From Sediminicoccus sp. KRV36 (GTDB lineage Bacteria; Pseudomonadota; Alphaproteobacteria; Acetobacterales; Acetobacteraceae): 64,000 nt of DNA. Position 1 is the stretch's first letter. The number at the start of each line of letters is the position of its first letter. The position numbers and the translations under genes were made by a program. Of this stretch, positions 1-8,454 are shown piece by piece. The notes below the pieces were generated by a model. That model was not told the origin of the DNA. It saw nothing but the letters and a program-made list of their open reading frames with translations, and ran no database searches. The stretch is taken from assembly GCF_023243115.1 (NCBI RefSeq), contig NZ_CP085081.1, positions 1,550,001 to 1,614,000 of the forward strand. Reading direction: 5' to 3'.

Positions 1-95
1 ACATAGCTGCAATAGACGGCCGCTTGCGCAGCATGGCCGGTCCATCCCGTGGTGGCCGTGAGCAGGATCGCAGCGATAGCCGTGCCGAATTTCAT
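1..95 (-). CDS. Small secreted protein, N-terminal part only (hypothetical)
   Basis: The reading frame starts at an ATG at 95 and runs off the left window edge, so only 31 residues are visible. They form a convincing signal peptide: MKF, then a hydrophobic stretch (AIAAILL), then a small-residue cleavage region ending HAAQA, followed by a mature start AVYCSY. An AGGGAG ribosome-binding site lies about 8 bases before the ATG. It is divergent from the multiheme cytochrome gene at 335, and the roughly 240 bases between them would hold both promoters. The function cannot be read from what remains; a small periplasmic protein is the best guess. Confidence 0.6.
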   Translation of the reverse strand, partial: MKFGTAIAAILLTATTGWTGHAAQAAVYCSY

Positions 96-334
96 CAAGG
101 TCACTCCCTGGAATGAGGGGCCATTCCGGCCCCTACAGGACAACCATCTTCGCGCAATTGCAACGCATGCGCCTTGCGACACATCAGTGGTCGCAACCCC
201 ATGCCGCAGGCCAGGATGCGTGGTCATCCTGCGCGCCGGATTGACCCCGCCTTGCGGCTTGAAACAGGGCTCGCCACGACGCGGCATCGCATGGGAATAT
301 GCTGCATCTTGATCATATCCAGCGTCCCCTCCCG

Positions 335-2689
335 ATGAAGCCCGCCCTGCCATCGCGCGCCGCGCCACTGGCCCTTCTGGCGGTGCTTTTTGCACTGCCC
401 TTCCTGCTCGCGGCACTCTTCGCCGGGCCGTCAGCCCCGCGCGCGGCGGAGCGTGAGCGGCAGGGCTTCGTGGGCTCCGCCACTTGCGCCTCCTGCCATT
501 CCACGCAAGCCTCCGCCTGGCGCGAGAGTGACCATGCGCGCGCCATGGCCCCCGCGATTCCGGCGAATATCCTCGGCGATTTCTCGGGCGTGACCGCCAC
601 GGATGGCCGCCACACCGCGACCTTCCGGCGCGAGGGCGACCGCTACGTGATCCGCACCGATGGCCCCGGCGGGGAGGTGGCGGATTTCACCATCACCGAG
701 AGCTTCGGCGTTGATCCCTTGCAGCAATACCTGGTGCTCTTCCCCGATGGCCGCCGCCAGGCGCTGCCCTGGGCCTGGGATAGCCGCCCGCGTGAGCAGG
801 GCGGCCAGCGCTGGTATCACCTGATGGCCGATGATCCGCTGCCCGCCGGTGATCCGTTGCACTGGACCGGGCGTGAACAGAATTGGAACTTCATGTGCGC
901 CTCCTGCCACTCGACCGGGCTGGTGCGGGGCTACGATGCGGCGCGCCATCGCTATGACACCAGCTGGACCGAGATCAGCGTGGGTTGCGAAAGCTGCCAC
1001 GGGCCAGGTGCCGGGCATGTGGCCTGGGCGCAGCGCGGCGCGCCGGCGGAGATTGCGCATCGCGGCCTCTCCGTCTGGCTGCGCGATGGCTCGGGCGGCG
1101 CCTGGCGCTTCGCGGAGAATGACCCACGCGGCATCGCCCGCTGGGAGGGGCCGCCGCGCCAATCCACCGCGGCACAGGTCGAGACCTGCGCCCCCTGCCA
1201 TTCCCGCGCGCGGCCGCTGGTCGCAGATCCGCTGCCCGGCACCCGCTTCCTCGACACCCATGCGCCCATGCTGCTGGAGCGCGGCGAATACCACGCCAAT
1301 GGCCAGATCCAGGGCGAGGTCTTTGAATGGGGCTCCTTCGCGCAGTCCCGCATGAGCCGGGCCGGCGTGGTCTGCGGCGATTGCCATGAGCCGCATCGCG
1401 GCACGCTGCGGGCGGAGGGCAACGCCGTCTGCACGCAATGCCACCTGCCGGCGCGGTTTGACGTGGCCAGCCACCATCGCCACGCGCCGGGCAGCGAAGG
1501 CGCGCAATGCGCGTCCTGCCACATGCCGGCCGTGACCTATATGGGCGTGGACCGGCGGCGGGATCATGCCTTCAGCCTGCCGCGGCCGGATGTGGCGGCA
1601 CAGATCAATGCCCCGGATACCTGCACATCCTGCCACACGGACCGTCCGCAAGCCTGGGCGGCGCAGAGGATCCTGGACTGGTTCGGCCCGCGCCGGCGCG
1701 ATGATCCGCATCCGGGCCTCGCCATCGCGGCGGGGCGGGAAGGGCGCCCGGGGGCCGATGCGCTGCTGGCCGCCCTCGTGAACCAGCGCGCCGAGGCGCC
1801 GATCCTGCGGGCGACGGCCGTCTCGCTGCTGCCCATGCCGCCGTCACAGGCCACGGCGCAGGCCATCGGCGCCGCCCTGCTCGACCCTGAGCCGCTGGTG
1901 CGTGCCGCCGCCCTGCGCACGCTGGAGGGGCTGCATCCGCGCAACCGCATCCACGCCGCGCGCTTCCTGGCCGATGAGACGCGCCTCGTGCGGATCGAGG
2001 CCGCGCGCACCCTGGCCCCGGTGCCGCTGGCCTCCCTGCCCGAGGCGGCGCGCCCCGCCTTCGCGCGGGCCTGGGAGGAGTTGCTGGCCAGCGAGCGCGT
2101 CGCGGCCGAACGGCCCGAGGCGCATGTGAACATCGCGGCCCTTCTGACGGCGCGTGGCGACATGGCTGGCGCCGAGGCCGCCTATCGCGACGCATTGGCG
2201 CGCGATGCGGGGCATCTCGGCGCGCTTGTGAATTTCGCGGATTTCGAGGCGCAGCGTGGGCGGCCTGCAGCGGCGGAGGATGTCTTGCGCCGCGCCGTCG
2301 CCGCACACCCGCGCGAGGCGGAGGCGCATTACGCGCTGGCCCTCGCACTCGCCCGCCAGGGGCGTGCCGGCGACGCGGTCGGCCCGCTGGCGCAGGCCGC
2401 CGCCTTGCGGCCGGAGGAGCCGCGCTATGCCTATGTCCAGGCCATCGCGCTGAACCAGCTGCGGCGGAGCGAAGACGCCATGGCCGTGCTGCAGGCGAAC
2501 CTGGCCCTCCACCCGCGCCACCGCGACAGCCTCATCGCGCTGTCCACCATGGAGCGGGACCGCGCGAATCTGGCCGAGGCCGAGCGGCTGGCCGCGGCCG
2601 CGGCCGCGTTGAACCCGGCCGACCGAGAGGCCGCCGCCCTGCTGGCGCAACTGCGCGGCATGCGGCAACGCGGCCCGAATTCGCGGTAG
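335..2689 (+). CDS. Octaheme c-type cytochrome with C-terminal TPR repeats
   Basis: A periplasmic multiheme cytochrome of about 784 residues. After an N-terminal hydrophobic signal or anchor (roughly residues 9-32) there are eight CxxCH haem-attachment motifs: CASCH twice, CESCH, CAPCH, CGDCH, CTQCH, CASCH and CTSCH. These fall in the first 450 residues and are followed by a HEAT-like alpha-helical stretch and then about five tetratricopeptide repeats to the end. This architecture is known from cytochrome c554/NrfB-like multihaem proteins of the periplasm, where the TPR part probably docks a partner; the electron donor and acceptor are not evident here. An ATG at 299 in the same frame is an alternative start, but the one at 335 puts the signal sequence at the true N terminus. 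The gene stands alone, without an adjacent oxidoreductase or quinol dehydrogenase. Confidence 0.85.
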   Translation: MKPALPSRAAPLALLAVLFALPFLLAALFAGPSAPRAAERERQGFVGSATCASCHSTQASAWRESDHARAMAPAIPANILGDFSGVTATDGRHTATFRREGDRYVIRTDGPGGEVADFTITESFGVDPLQQYLVLFPDGRRQALPWAWDSRPREQGGQRWYHLMADDPLPAGDPLHWTGREQNWNFMCASCHSTGLVRGYDAARHRYDTSWTEISVGCESCHGPGAGHVAWAQRGAPAEIAHRGLSVWLRDGSGGAWRFAENDPRGIARWEGPPRQSTAAQVETCAPCHSRARPLVADPLPGTRFLDTHAPMLLERGEYHANGQIQGEVFEWGSFAQSRMSRAGVVCGDCHEPHRGTLRAEGNAVCTQCHLPARFDVASHHRHAPGSEGAQCASCHMPAVTYMGVDRRRDHAFSLPRPDVAAQINAPDTCTSCHTDRPQAWAAQRILDWFGPRRRDDPHPGLAIAAGREGRPGADALLAALVNQRAEAPILRATAVSLLPMPPSQATAQAIGAALLDPEPLVRAAALRTLEGLHPRNRIHAARFLADETRLVRIEAARTLAPVPLASLPEAARPAFARAWEELLASERVAAERPEAHVNIAALLTARGDMAGAEAAYRDALARDAGHLGALVNFADFEAQRGRPAAAEDVLRRAVAAHPREAEAHYALALALARQGRAGDAVGPLAQAAALRPEEPRYAYVQAIALNQLRRSEDAMAVLQANLALHPRHRDSLIALSTMERDRANLAEAERLAAAAAALNPADREAAALLAQLRGMRQRGPNSR

Positions 2690-2719
2690 TGGGGTGCTGA
2701 CGAAGTTTGGTGATGGGGT

Positions 2720-2774
2720 CGAGGGGCCAGCCCCTCGAACTCCCCGGCAGGGTGAAAACCTGCGTGGTTTTCAC
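2720..2774 (+). repeat. Two-hairpin intergenic repeat, copy 1
   Basis: Hairpin 1 has arms 2720-2727 and 2730-2737 (CGAGGGGC/GCCCCTCG). The linker contains TCCCCGGCA, and a second hairpin follows with arms 2752-2760 and 2766-2774 (GTGAAAACC/GGTTTTCAC). An alternative second stem GCAGG/CCTGC (2747-2763) would exclude it. The module sits 31 bases after the cytochrome stop and could act as its terminator, though no T-run follows. The same layout occurs at 35888-35933, 57289-57338 and 57359-57410. Confidence 0.65.
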
Positions 2775-2890
2775 AGTTTCCTGCACCTTCATCCGGGCCT
2801 GTTTCAGCAACCGGTCAGACGCTCATCGCCCCTGGTGGGAACGCCAATACCCTGCGTCACTTGTCCCGGGATTGGCTCGGCCAGGGTGAC

Positions 2891-3667
2891 TCAAAAGCGA
2901 TAGGTCGCGCCAATGATCGGCCCGGAGAGATCGACAGCGAGATTGGCGCGCCCCTTCTCGTAGTCAATGTGGATATGGCGGTAGCCGATGGAGGCGCTCA
3001 ATCTCTCATTGATCCGCCAGTCGAGCGTGCCCATGGCCTGCCAGGTGAGTTGTGAGCCGGCCCCGAAGCCACCCACATCGCCGTAGGCCGTAAAGGACAG
3101 GCTGGCATTCAACCGCAAGGTTGCGCGCACGGAGATGATGGGATCAACCCAGCTCGTCGTGCTGTCGGCGCTGCGCCCGGGCAGCCGGCCCGGGCTGTAG
3201 GTGAGGGCCGTGTTGAACCACCAGCCGCGCACCCCGCCGCCAAGGTCGATGCGGCCGCTCTGCCCTTCCGCGAGGGTGTAGAGCGCGATGGCCGAGACCT
3301 CGGCCGATTGCGTCCGCACGCTGCCGCCGCTGAAGGCGCCATGCGCGCCCGGGACCGGAACGCCCTGCTGCAGGTTCAGATAGAGCGTGTCCATGACAAG
3401 GCTGAGATGGCCCCGCCGCGCCTCGGCCAATCCCATCGCGGAGAATTTCAGGCTGCTGAAGATGTCGCCAAAGCTGGCGCCGAAATCCGCCGATCCGGCC
3501 GGGACCGAGACCTCCCCGCTGAGGCCGGAAAACCAGACATAGGGCGACATCGAGAAGGCCCAGGCGTCCGATGTCGGCGCGGGCGTCTGCGCCGAGGCCG
3601 GGGCCGTCAGGAGCATCAGCGCGCCGGCCAGCGCCGATGCGGTTGCGTGGCGAAACTTTGCGGTCAT
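2891..3667 (-). CDS. Outer-membrane beta-barrel protein
   Basis: A protein of 258 residues with a Sec signal peptide (MTAKFRHATASALAGALML, cleavage after APASAQ). The body has alternating hydrophobic/polar strands, for example WAFSMSPYVWF near residue 35 and repeated aromatic-ended strands. It finishes on IGATYRF, with the terminal phenylalanine expected of a BAM-assembled outer-membrane barrel. The start at 3667 was chosen because it begins the signal peptide and is preceded by AAGGA; the longer frame upstream encodes nothing recognisable. It resembles the next gene on the same strand (3946-4800) in its N-terminal PYxW motif and overall layout, so the two are probably paralogues. Substrate or role is unknown; a pore or passive uptake channel linked to the sulfatase upstream is possible. 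Confidence 0.75.
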   Translation of the reverse strand: MTAKFRHATASALAGALMLLTAPASAQTPAPTSDAWAFSMSPYVWFSGLSGEVSVPAGSADFGASFGDIFSSLKFSAMGLAEARRGHLSLVMDTLYLNLQQGVPVPGAHGAFSGGSVRTQSAEVSAIALYTLAEGQSGRIDLGGGVRGWWFNTALTYSPGRLPGRSADSTTSWVDPIISVRATLRLNASLSFTAYGDVGGFGAGSQLTWQAMGTLDWRINERLSASIGYRHIHIDYEKGRANLAVDLSGPIIGATYRF

Positions 3668-3902
3668 TCCGAATCCTTTTGATCGAGTCTTTCCGCCGCC
3701 CCGCGCGGCGTGCGTTTCCCGTAGGGCTGGAAAGGCGCACATCCCCCAGGCACCGCCTGCCTCTGCGATGGCCTGTCCGGCGCGTTTCGGTGTGGATGCG
3801 TGGTTGCCGCTCATGACACCATTTGGCCCCGGCAGGCCGCCTGACGCATTGCGCCAGATCATGGCCTGAGCCTCGCCTGGCAAGTGCGGTTGGGCCGGCG
3901 TC

Positions 3903-3936
3903 TCAGCCGAAGGGGTTGCCGCCCCCCTCCGGCTGA
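3903..3936 (-). terminator. Long hairpin after the upstream barrel gene
   Basis: TCAGCCG (3903-3909) pairs perfectly with CGGCTGA (3930-3936), and inside this GGGG pairs with CCCC around a GC-rich loop. It lies 10 bases past the stop of the barrel gene at 3946 when read on the minus strand. There is no T-run, so intrinsic termination is uncertain. The rest of the 278-base gap between the two barrel genes shows nothing else recognisable. Confidence 0.4.
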
Positions 3937-3945
3937 TGGCCTCGC

Positions 3946-4800
3946 TCAGAAGGTCATGTTCATCGCGATGAAGGGCCCGCTGAGGTTGAGGTCCTTCACC
4001 AGCCCGCCATTATTCTGCGAGAGGCTCAAGCGCCGATAGCCGAGCGTCACGCCGGCCCACCCCGTCTGGTATCGCACACCCGCCATGACCTGGTAGGTGG
4101 AGTTGGAGCTTCCGCCGCCCACATCCGCGGCGAAGGGCACGTCGAACCCGCTGCCGAGCACGACGCGCCCGCGCAAGCCGACAATACCGCTGAAGAGATC
4201 GAGATTTTCGCTGAGGCGCCCGGTCCGCGCGAAGCTCTGCCCATTGCCGCGCGGCCCGGTAACGTTGGCGGCCAGCTGCACATTCGTCGCGGTGTTCAGC
4301 GTCATCAGGCGGAAGCCGGCCTGGACGTCAATATTGCCCCAATTGCCCTGCAGCAGCGTATAGCCACCCGCCAGCGTCCAGAGGTTGGTGGTGAGCGAGC
4401 TTTGCGTGCCCAGATTCGCCCCGGCGGCCACCCGGCCAGCCGGCCCGAAATCCACATGGCGCACCTGGCTCCCCTGGTTGCCGAGGTCCATGTAGATATA
4501 GTCCGTCGCCAGCGACCAGCGGCCGTAGCGCGCTTCCGCCGCGATCAGGGCAGCGAAGTTCAGCGTCTCCAGCACATTCACCGCATCGAGCTTGACGTTG
4601 ACGCCGCTGGCCCCGCCATTGGCCGGCGGGCCGTAGCGCAACTGGCCGCTGACGCTGGGCGCCCAGGCATAGGGCGTCACGGCGAAGCGCCAGCCCGTAT
4701 CACTGCCCGAGGGCACGGTCTGCGCCTGGGCGATGCCGCCCGTGAGCATGAGGGTGGTGCCAAGCAAAGCCGCTTGGCAGGCAATCCGGAACTTGGTCAT
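3946..4800 (-). CDS. Outer-membrane beta-barrel protein (paralogue of the 2891-3667 product)
   Basis: A protein of 284 residues with a Sec signal peptide (MTKFRIACQAALLGTTLML, cleavage near AQAQ). The mature part begins GWRFAVTPYAWAPSVSGQL, matching the PYVWFSGLSGE region of the neighbouring barrel protein, and the C terminus FIAMNMTF ends in phenylalanine as outer-membrane barrels do. Beta-strand periodicity runs throughout, and no cysteine pair or enzymatic motif is visible. The start at 4800 sits behind GGGAAAAGAG; the longer frame has no merit. It is co-oriented with the secreted protein and sulfatase upstream, with a 163-base gap, so cotranscription is likely but not certain. Confidence 0.75.
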   Translation of the reverse strand: MTKFRIACQAALLGTTLMLTGGIAQAQTVPSGSDTGWRFAVTPYAWAPSVSGQLRYGPPANGGASGVNVKLDAVNVLETLNFAALIAAEARYGRWSLATDYIYMDLGNQGSQVRHVDFGPAGRVAAGANLGTQSSLTTNLWTLAGGYTLLQGNWGNIDVQAGFRLMTLNTATNVQLAANVTGPRGNGQSFARTGRLSENLDLFSGIVGLRGRVVLGSGFDVPFAADVGGGSSNSTYQVMAGVRYQTGWAGVTLGYRRLSLSQNNGGLVKDLNLSGPFIAMNMTF

Positions 4801-4963
4801 GCTCTTTTCCCATTCAAACCAGGGCGCGGCGTTCCCGTCGGTTCGCCGCAAAAAATCATCTGTTGCGCCCGGCCCATTCCGGAACTGTCAGGCTGGAAGT
4901 CAGGCGAGAGGCTATCGAGCGAAAGGGGTCGCCGGCAAGCCGCCTGGCTTGCCAGGCCCCGCC

Positions 4964-5503
4964 TCACCGGATGAAGGCTCGGCGGCGGGCGGCACCCGCG
5001 AAGGACATGGGCGTCCGCGGCATGCCGATGATGTCAATGAACACCGAGACGGCACCACCGGTCTCGGGCATGGCGCCCTCCAGCACGCGGACGGTGTAGC
5101 GCAGCGCATCGCCCTCCAGCACGGGGTCACGCAGCACAACGACAACCTGGCGCAGCGTATCCCCCTCGACGATGGAAATATCGGCATTCGGCGGATCCTT
5201 GAGGAAGCTGTCACTCCCGCGGCTCCAGAAGGGCACGAAGGCGGCCGTCTGCATGTGGCCGGCGATCCGGTCGGGACGGTCGGCGAACATGATGGTGATC
5301 GGGCTCACCTCATGCAGCGTCAGGCGGTTGCTGGCGCGGTCGAAGCTCATGCGGCGGGCCGTCTGCACAAAGAGGAATTCGGCCATGCCCGCAGCCGGTG
5401 CGGTCTGGGCCTGGGCAGGTTGGGCCTGGGCAGGTTGGGCCTGGGCGAGGGTGGCAGCGCTGGCCGTCGTGGCGGCGGCGATGAGGAGGCGTCTCGTTGT
5501 CAT
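4964..5503 (-). CDS. Secreted protein of unknown function, sulfatase-linked
   Basis: A protein of 179 residues with a signal peptide (MTTRRLLIAAATTASAATLAQ). Right at the cleavage region comes a PAQAQ repeat encoded by a 15-bp unit repeated exactly twice with a partial third (about 5407-5447). The mature domain has no family I recognise; it contains an FDRASNRLTLHEVSPITIMFADRP stretch and an ISIVEGDTLRQVVVVLRDP stretch typical of a compact beta-rich periplasmic domain. It ends with a basic tail (RRRAFIR). The start at 5503 begins the signal peptide. It lies 76 bases downstream of the sulfatase and probably shares its transcript, so a helper role for the sulfatase is an inference from position only. 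Confidence 0.65.
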   Translation of the reverse strand: MTTRRLLIAAATTASAATLAQAQPAQAQPAQAQTAPAAGMAEFLFVQTARRMSFDRASNRLTLHEVSPITIMFADRPDRIAGHMQTAAFVPFWSRGSDSFLKDPPNADISIVEGDTLRQVVVVLRDPVLEGDALRYTVRVLEGAMPETGGAVSVFIDIIGMPRTPMSFAGAARRRAFIR

Positions 5504-5579
5504 GGCGAATTCCTGGCTGGCGGTGCCGGGCCGCGAGGATCGCGGCCCGGACATGATCAGTGGCTCAGTTCCGGCGCGC

Positions 5580-8090
5580 TCAGTTCCGGCGGGCTGGGGC
5601 TGCCGCGGGTTGCGCGCGTGCAGCCTCGGCCGCCCGTGCCGCGGCCTCGGCCGCCGCACGCAGGCTTTCCGGCGTGATGGTGCTCTCGCCCAGATCCACC
5701 GTCACGCGCTGGATGCGGCCGGTGAAGGGGAAGGGCGACTGGTAGTCGGTATCATGCACCGAGGTTCCGGTATCGCTGCCGACATCGAAGGTCTCATCCC
5801 AGGCCCAGGTGAAGGGCAGCGTCTGCGGTAGCGCCTGCTGCGCCACCTGCTGCCCATTGACCGAGAGCGTGCCACTGCCGCCGCGCCCGAAGGGCCCGCC
5901 CTGCGGCGCCATCGTCCAGTCGAAGACGATGCTGTGCGTGCCGGGCGGCAGCGCCGTGGGGCTGACCCATTGCGGGCGGTGCAGGCCCAGCAGGTTCATG
6001 GTGAAGACCGGCCGCCCCTCCCGCAGGTAAAGCCCCCAGCCCGAGAAGCGGCCGCCCTGCGTCACCACCATGCCATTCGCCCCACCCGCCGGCACTTCGA
6101 CCTGCGCCGTGATCCGGTATGAGCGATTGAGGATATTCGGTGCCGCACTGGCCTGGATGGCCGAGACGGGGCCGGAATAGACGAATTGCCGGCGCCCCGC
6201 CGCCGGCCCCGGCCGCGGCGCGATCATGCGCGTCAGCAGGGAGTTGTCGAGCGGCAGCACCTGGTAGCGCGTCGCCTCCATCAGGAACATGTCCTGCATG
6301 GAGCGCAGCCGCGCGGGCTGCGCGGCGGCGAGGTTGTTCACCTGCGTCGGGTCCTCGGTGAGGTTGTAGAGCTCCCACTGGTAGCCATTCACCACATCAG
6401 CCGGCCGTGGCGAGGTGGAATCCCAGGGTGGCGAGGGCGGCGTGGTGCTGGCCATCCAGCCATCATGGTAGATGCCGCGATTGCCCAGGATCTCGAAATA
6501 CTGGGTCCGCCGGCGGGAGGGGGCCGCGATATTCGCGCGGTCCCAGCTATAGGCCATGCTCACGCCCTCGATCGGGCGTTGGGCGATGCCGTTCACCTGG
6601 TCCGGCTGCGGCACGCCGAGCGCCTCCAGGATCGTCGGCACCACGTCAATCACATGGTGGAACTGGGTGCGGATGCCGCCACGGTCGGTGATGCGCGCCG
6701 GCCAGGAGATCGCCATGCCGTTGCGGATGCCACCCAGATGCGAAGCGATCTGCTTGGTCCAGCGATAGGGCGTGTTGAAGGCGAAGGTCCACGGCACGGC
6801 CATGTGGTTGTAGGTGCGGTCCCCGCCCCAGGCATCGAGGAAGGGCATCATCTGCTCGACAGTGAACGCCGCGCCGTTGAAATAGGCGACCTCGTTCATC
6901 GTGCCGTTCATCGAGCCTTCGGCGCTGCCGCCATTATCGCCGCTGATGTAGATGATCAGCGTATTGTTGATCTGGCCCAGATCCTCGACGGCCTGGATCA
7001 CGCGGCCGATCTCGTGGTCGGTGTAAGCCAGGAAGGCGGCATAGACCTCGACCTGCCGGGTGAGGAGGCGGCGGGCATCGGGCGTCAGGCTTTCCCAGCT
7101 GGGCAGGAAATCGGGCCAGGCCGGGAGTTGCGCATTGGCCGGGATCACGCCCAGGCGCTGCTGATTGGCGAAGATGCGCTGGCGCAGCACCTCCCACCCG
7201 CCATCGAACTGCCCGGCGAAACGGGCGATCCATTCGGGTGGGGGCTGGTGCGGCGCGTGCGTGCCGCCCGGCGCGTAATGGATGAACCAGGGCCGGCTTG
7301 GCGCCACGGAGCTTTGCGTGCGGATATGCTGGATCGCGTCATCCGCCATGGCGGTGCTGAGATTCCAGCCCGGCTGGCCGATATAGGGATGGATCGCCGT
7401 GGTGTTGCGGAACAGGTTGCCGGGTTGCCACTGGCTCGTATCGCCGCCGACGAAGCCATAGAAATAGTCGTAGCCCTGGCCGATCGGCCAATTGGTGAAG
7501 GGCCCGACGGGGTTGGCTTCCCAGGGCGGCACATTGTGGTTCTTGCCGAACCAGGCGGTGGAGAAGCCGTTCTGGCGCAGCGTCGCTGCCACATTCGCCG
7601 TCTCGGGCGGGATGATGGAGTTGTAGCCGGGGAAGGCGGTCGAAAGCTCGGAGATGTTGCCGAAGCCGACGGAGTGGTGGTTCCGCCCGGTCAGCAGCGC
7701 CGCGCGCGTGGGCGAGCACAAGGCGGTGGTGTGGAACTGCGTATAGCGCAGGCCGGCCTGCGCCACGCGGTCCAGCGCGGGGGTGGGCACCACGCCGCCG
7801 AAGGTGGCGGGGGCGCCGAAGCCCACATCATCGGTCAGGATCAGCAGCACATTCGGCGCGCCCTCGGGTGCTGCAACCTGCGGCGGCCAGGCGGGCGTGC
7901 TGTCCCGCACGGAGGGCATGATCGCGCCGGCGAAGGGCGGCGTCGGTATGGGCAATTGGCGGCTGTCGGGGAAGATCACCGAGTCGGTGGCACCCGGCGT
8001 GCCGCGGACCTGCGCCTGCGCCCAGGGCGCGATGGCCGCGGAGAGCGCCACCATGGCGATGCTTCGTGTCAGGATGGCACGAAAACTCAT
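5580..8090 (-). CDS. Secreted type I arylsulfatase
   Basis: An 836-residue formylglycine-dependent sulfatase exported by a Sec signal peptide (residues 1-27, cleavage after AQA). The metal/substrate core is clear: NVLLILTDDVGFG around residues 80-92, then the sulfatase signature CSPTRAALLTG with Cys125 as the residue expected to become formylglycine. HNVPPW, GGTHAPHQPP and SGDNGGS motifs carry further metal and substrate ligands. After about residue 580 a beta-rich C-terminal domain follows, ending in an Ala-rich tail. It would hydrolyse sulfate esters in the periplasm; the substrate is unknown. The ATG at 8090 has a good GGAGGAA site. It is divergent from an AraC-family regulator. The formylglycine-generating enzyme or anSME it needs is not in this window. 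Confidence 0.92.
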   Translation of the reverse strand: MSFRAILTRSIAMVALSAAIAPWAQAQVRGTPGATDSVIFPDSRQLPIPTPPFAGAIMPSVRDSTPAWPPQVAAPEGAPNVLLILTDDVGFGAPATFGGVVPTPALDRVAQAGLRYTQFHTTALCSPTRAALLTGRNHHSVGFGNISELSTAFPGYNSIIPPETANVAATLRQNGFSTAWFGKNHNVPPWEANPVGPFTNWPIGQGYDYFYGFVGGDTSQWQPGNLFRNTTAIHPYIGQPGWNLSTAMADDAIQHIRTQSSVAPSRPWFIHYAPGGTHAPHQPPPEWIARFAGQFDGGWEVLRQRIFANQQRLGVIPANAQLPAWPDFLPSWESLTPDARRLLTRQVEVYAAFLAYTDHEIGRVIQAVEDLGQINNTLIIYISGDNGGSAEGSMNGTMNEVAYFNGAAFTVEQMMPFLDAWGGDRTYNHMAVPWTFAFNTPYRWTKQIASHLGGIRNGMAISWPARITDRGGIRTQFHHVIDVVPTILEALGVPQPDQVNGIAQRPIEGVSMAYSWDRANIAAPSRRRTQYFEILGNRGIYHDGWMASTTPPSPPWDSTSPRPADVVNGYQWELYNLTEDPTQVNNLAAAQPARLRSMQDMFLMEATRYQVLPLDNSLLTRMIAPRPGPAAGRRQFVYSGPVSAIQASAAPNILNRSYRITAQVEVPAGGANGMVVTQGGRFSGWGLYLREGRPVFTMNLLGLHRPQWVSPTALPPGTHSIVFDWTMAPQGGPFGRGGSGTLSVNGQQVAQQALPQTLPFTWAWDETFDVGSDTGTSVHDTDYQSPFPFTGRIQRVTVDLGESTITPESLRAAAEAAARAAEAARAQPAAAPARRN

Positions 8091-8371
8091 ACTGATTCCT
8101 CCATTGCCTCAGCTCCCTCATCCGGCGGGCTGCGCCGGGGGAACCTTGTTTTTCTGATTATGCCCCGGAACGATATGCGCGCCGGGCGTCCGATGGCCAA
8201 TCATTTCAGTCGTGGTGAGCGGCCGCCTGGGTGAACGCCCCCAAGCTGCCGGCCGGAGTGCCAAATTCGGTCGGCCGGAGGCGAGCTCATCGCTGCCATG
8301 CGGCAAGCCGAATCTCCACACCTGCCCTCACAGGTAAGCACGGCGCTCCCTCCAGCGTTTGACTTTCCCCG

Positions 8372-8409
8372 ACATGCTGAACAGACTGGCAATGTTTTAT
8401 TCAGCATGT
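8372..8409. promoter_or_regulatory. Perfect 10-bp inverted repeat in the sulfatase/araC intergenic region
   Basis: ACATGCTGAA at 8372-8381 is repeated inverted as TTCAGCATGT at 8400-8409 with an 18-base spacer, so the half-site centres are 28 bases apart. This is the only strong symmetric element in the 364-base gap (8091-8454) between the divergent sulfatase and AraC-family genes. It is also locally AT-rich, which suits an operator for the adjacent regulator. The remainder of the gap holds a direct repeat of CGGCCGGAG near 8252 and 8270 and nothing else I can interpret. Confidence 0.55.
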
Positions 8410-8454
8410 TTTGAGGCTCTGGCGCGGCCCGGATCATGCAGCACGGGCAGGGAT

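Noticed and set aside
49..312. An 87-codon plus-strand frame at the left edge
   Set aside because: No family resemblance and no ribosome site; the opposite strand carries a clear signal peptide and the frame overlaps the region upstream of the cytochrome gene.
3668..3883. N-terminal extension of the barrel protein frame up to 3883
   Set aside because: The extra residues precede a normal signal peptide and have no family support; the start at 3667 has its own ribosome site.
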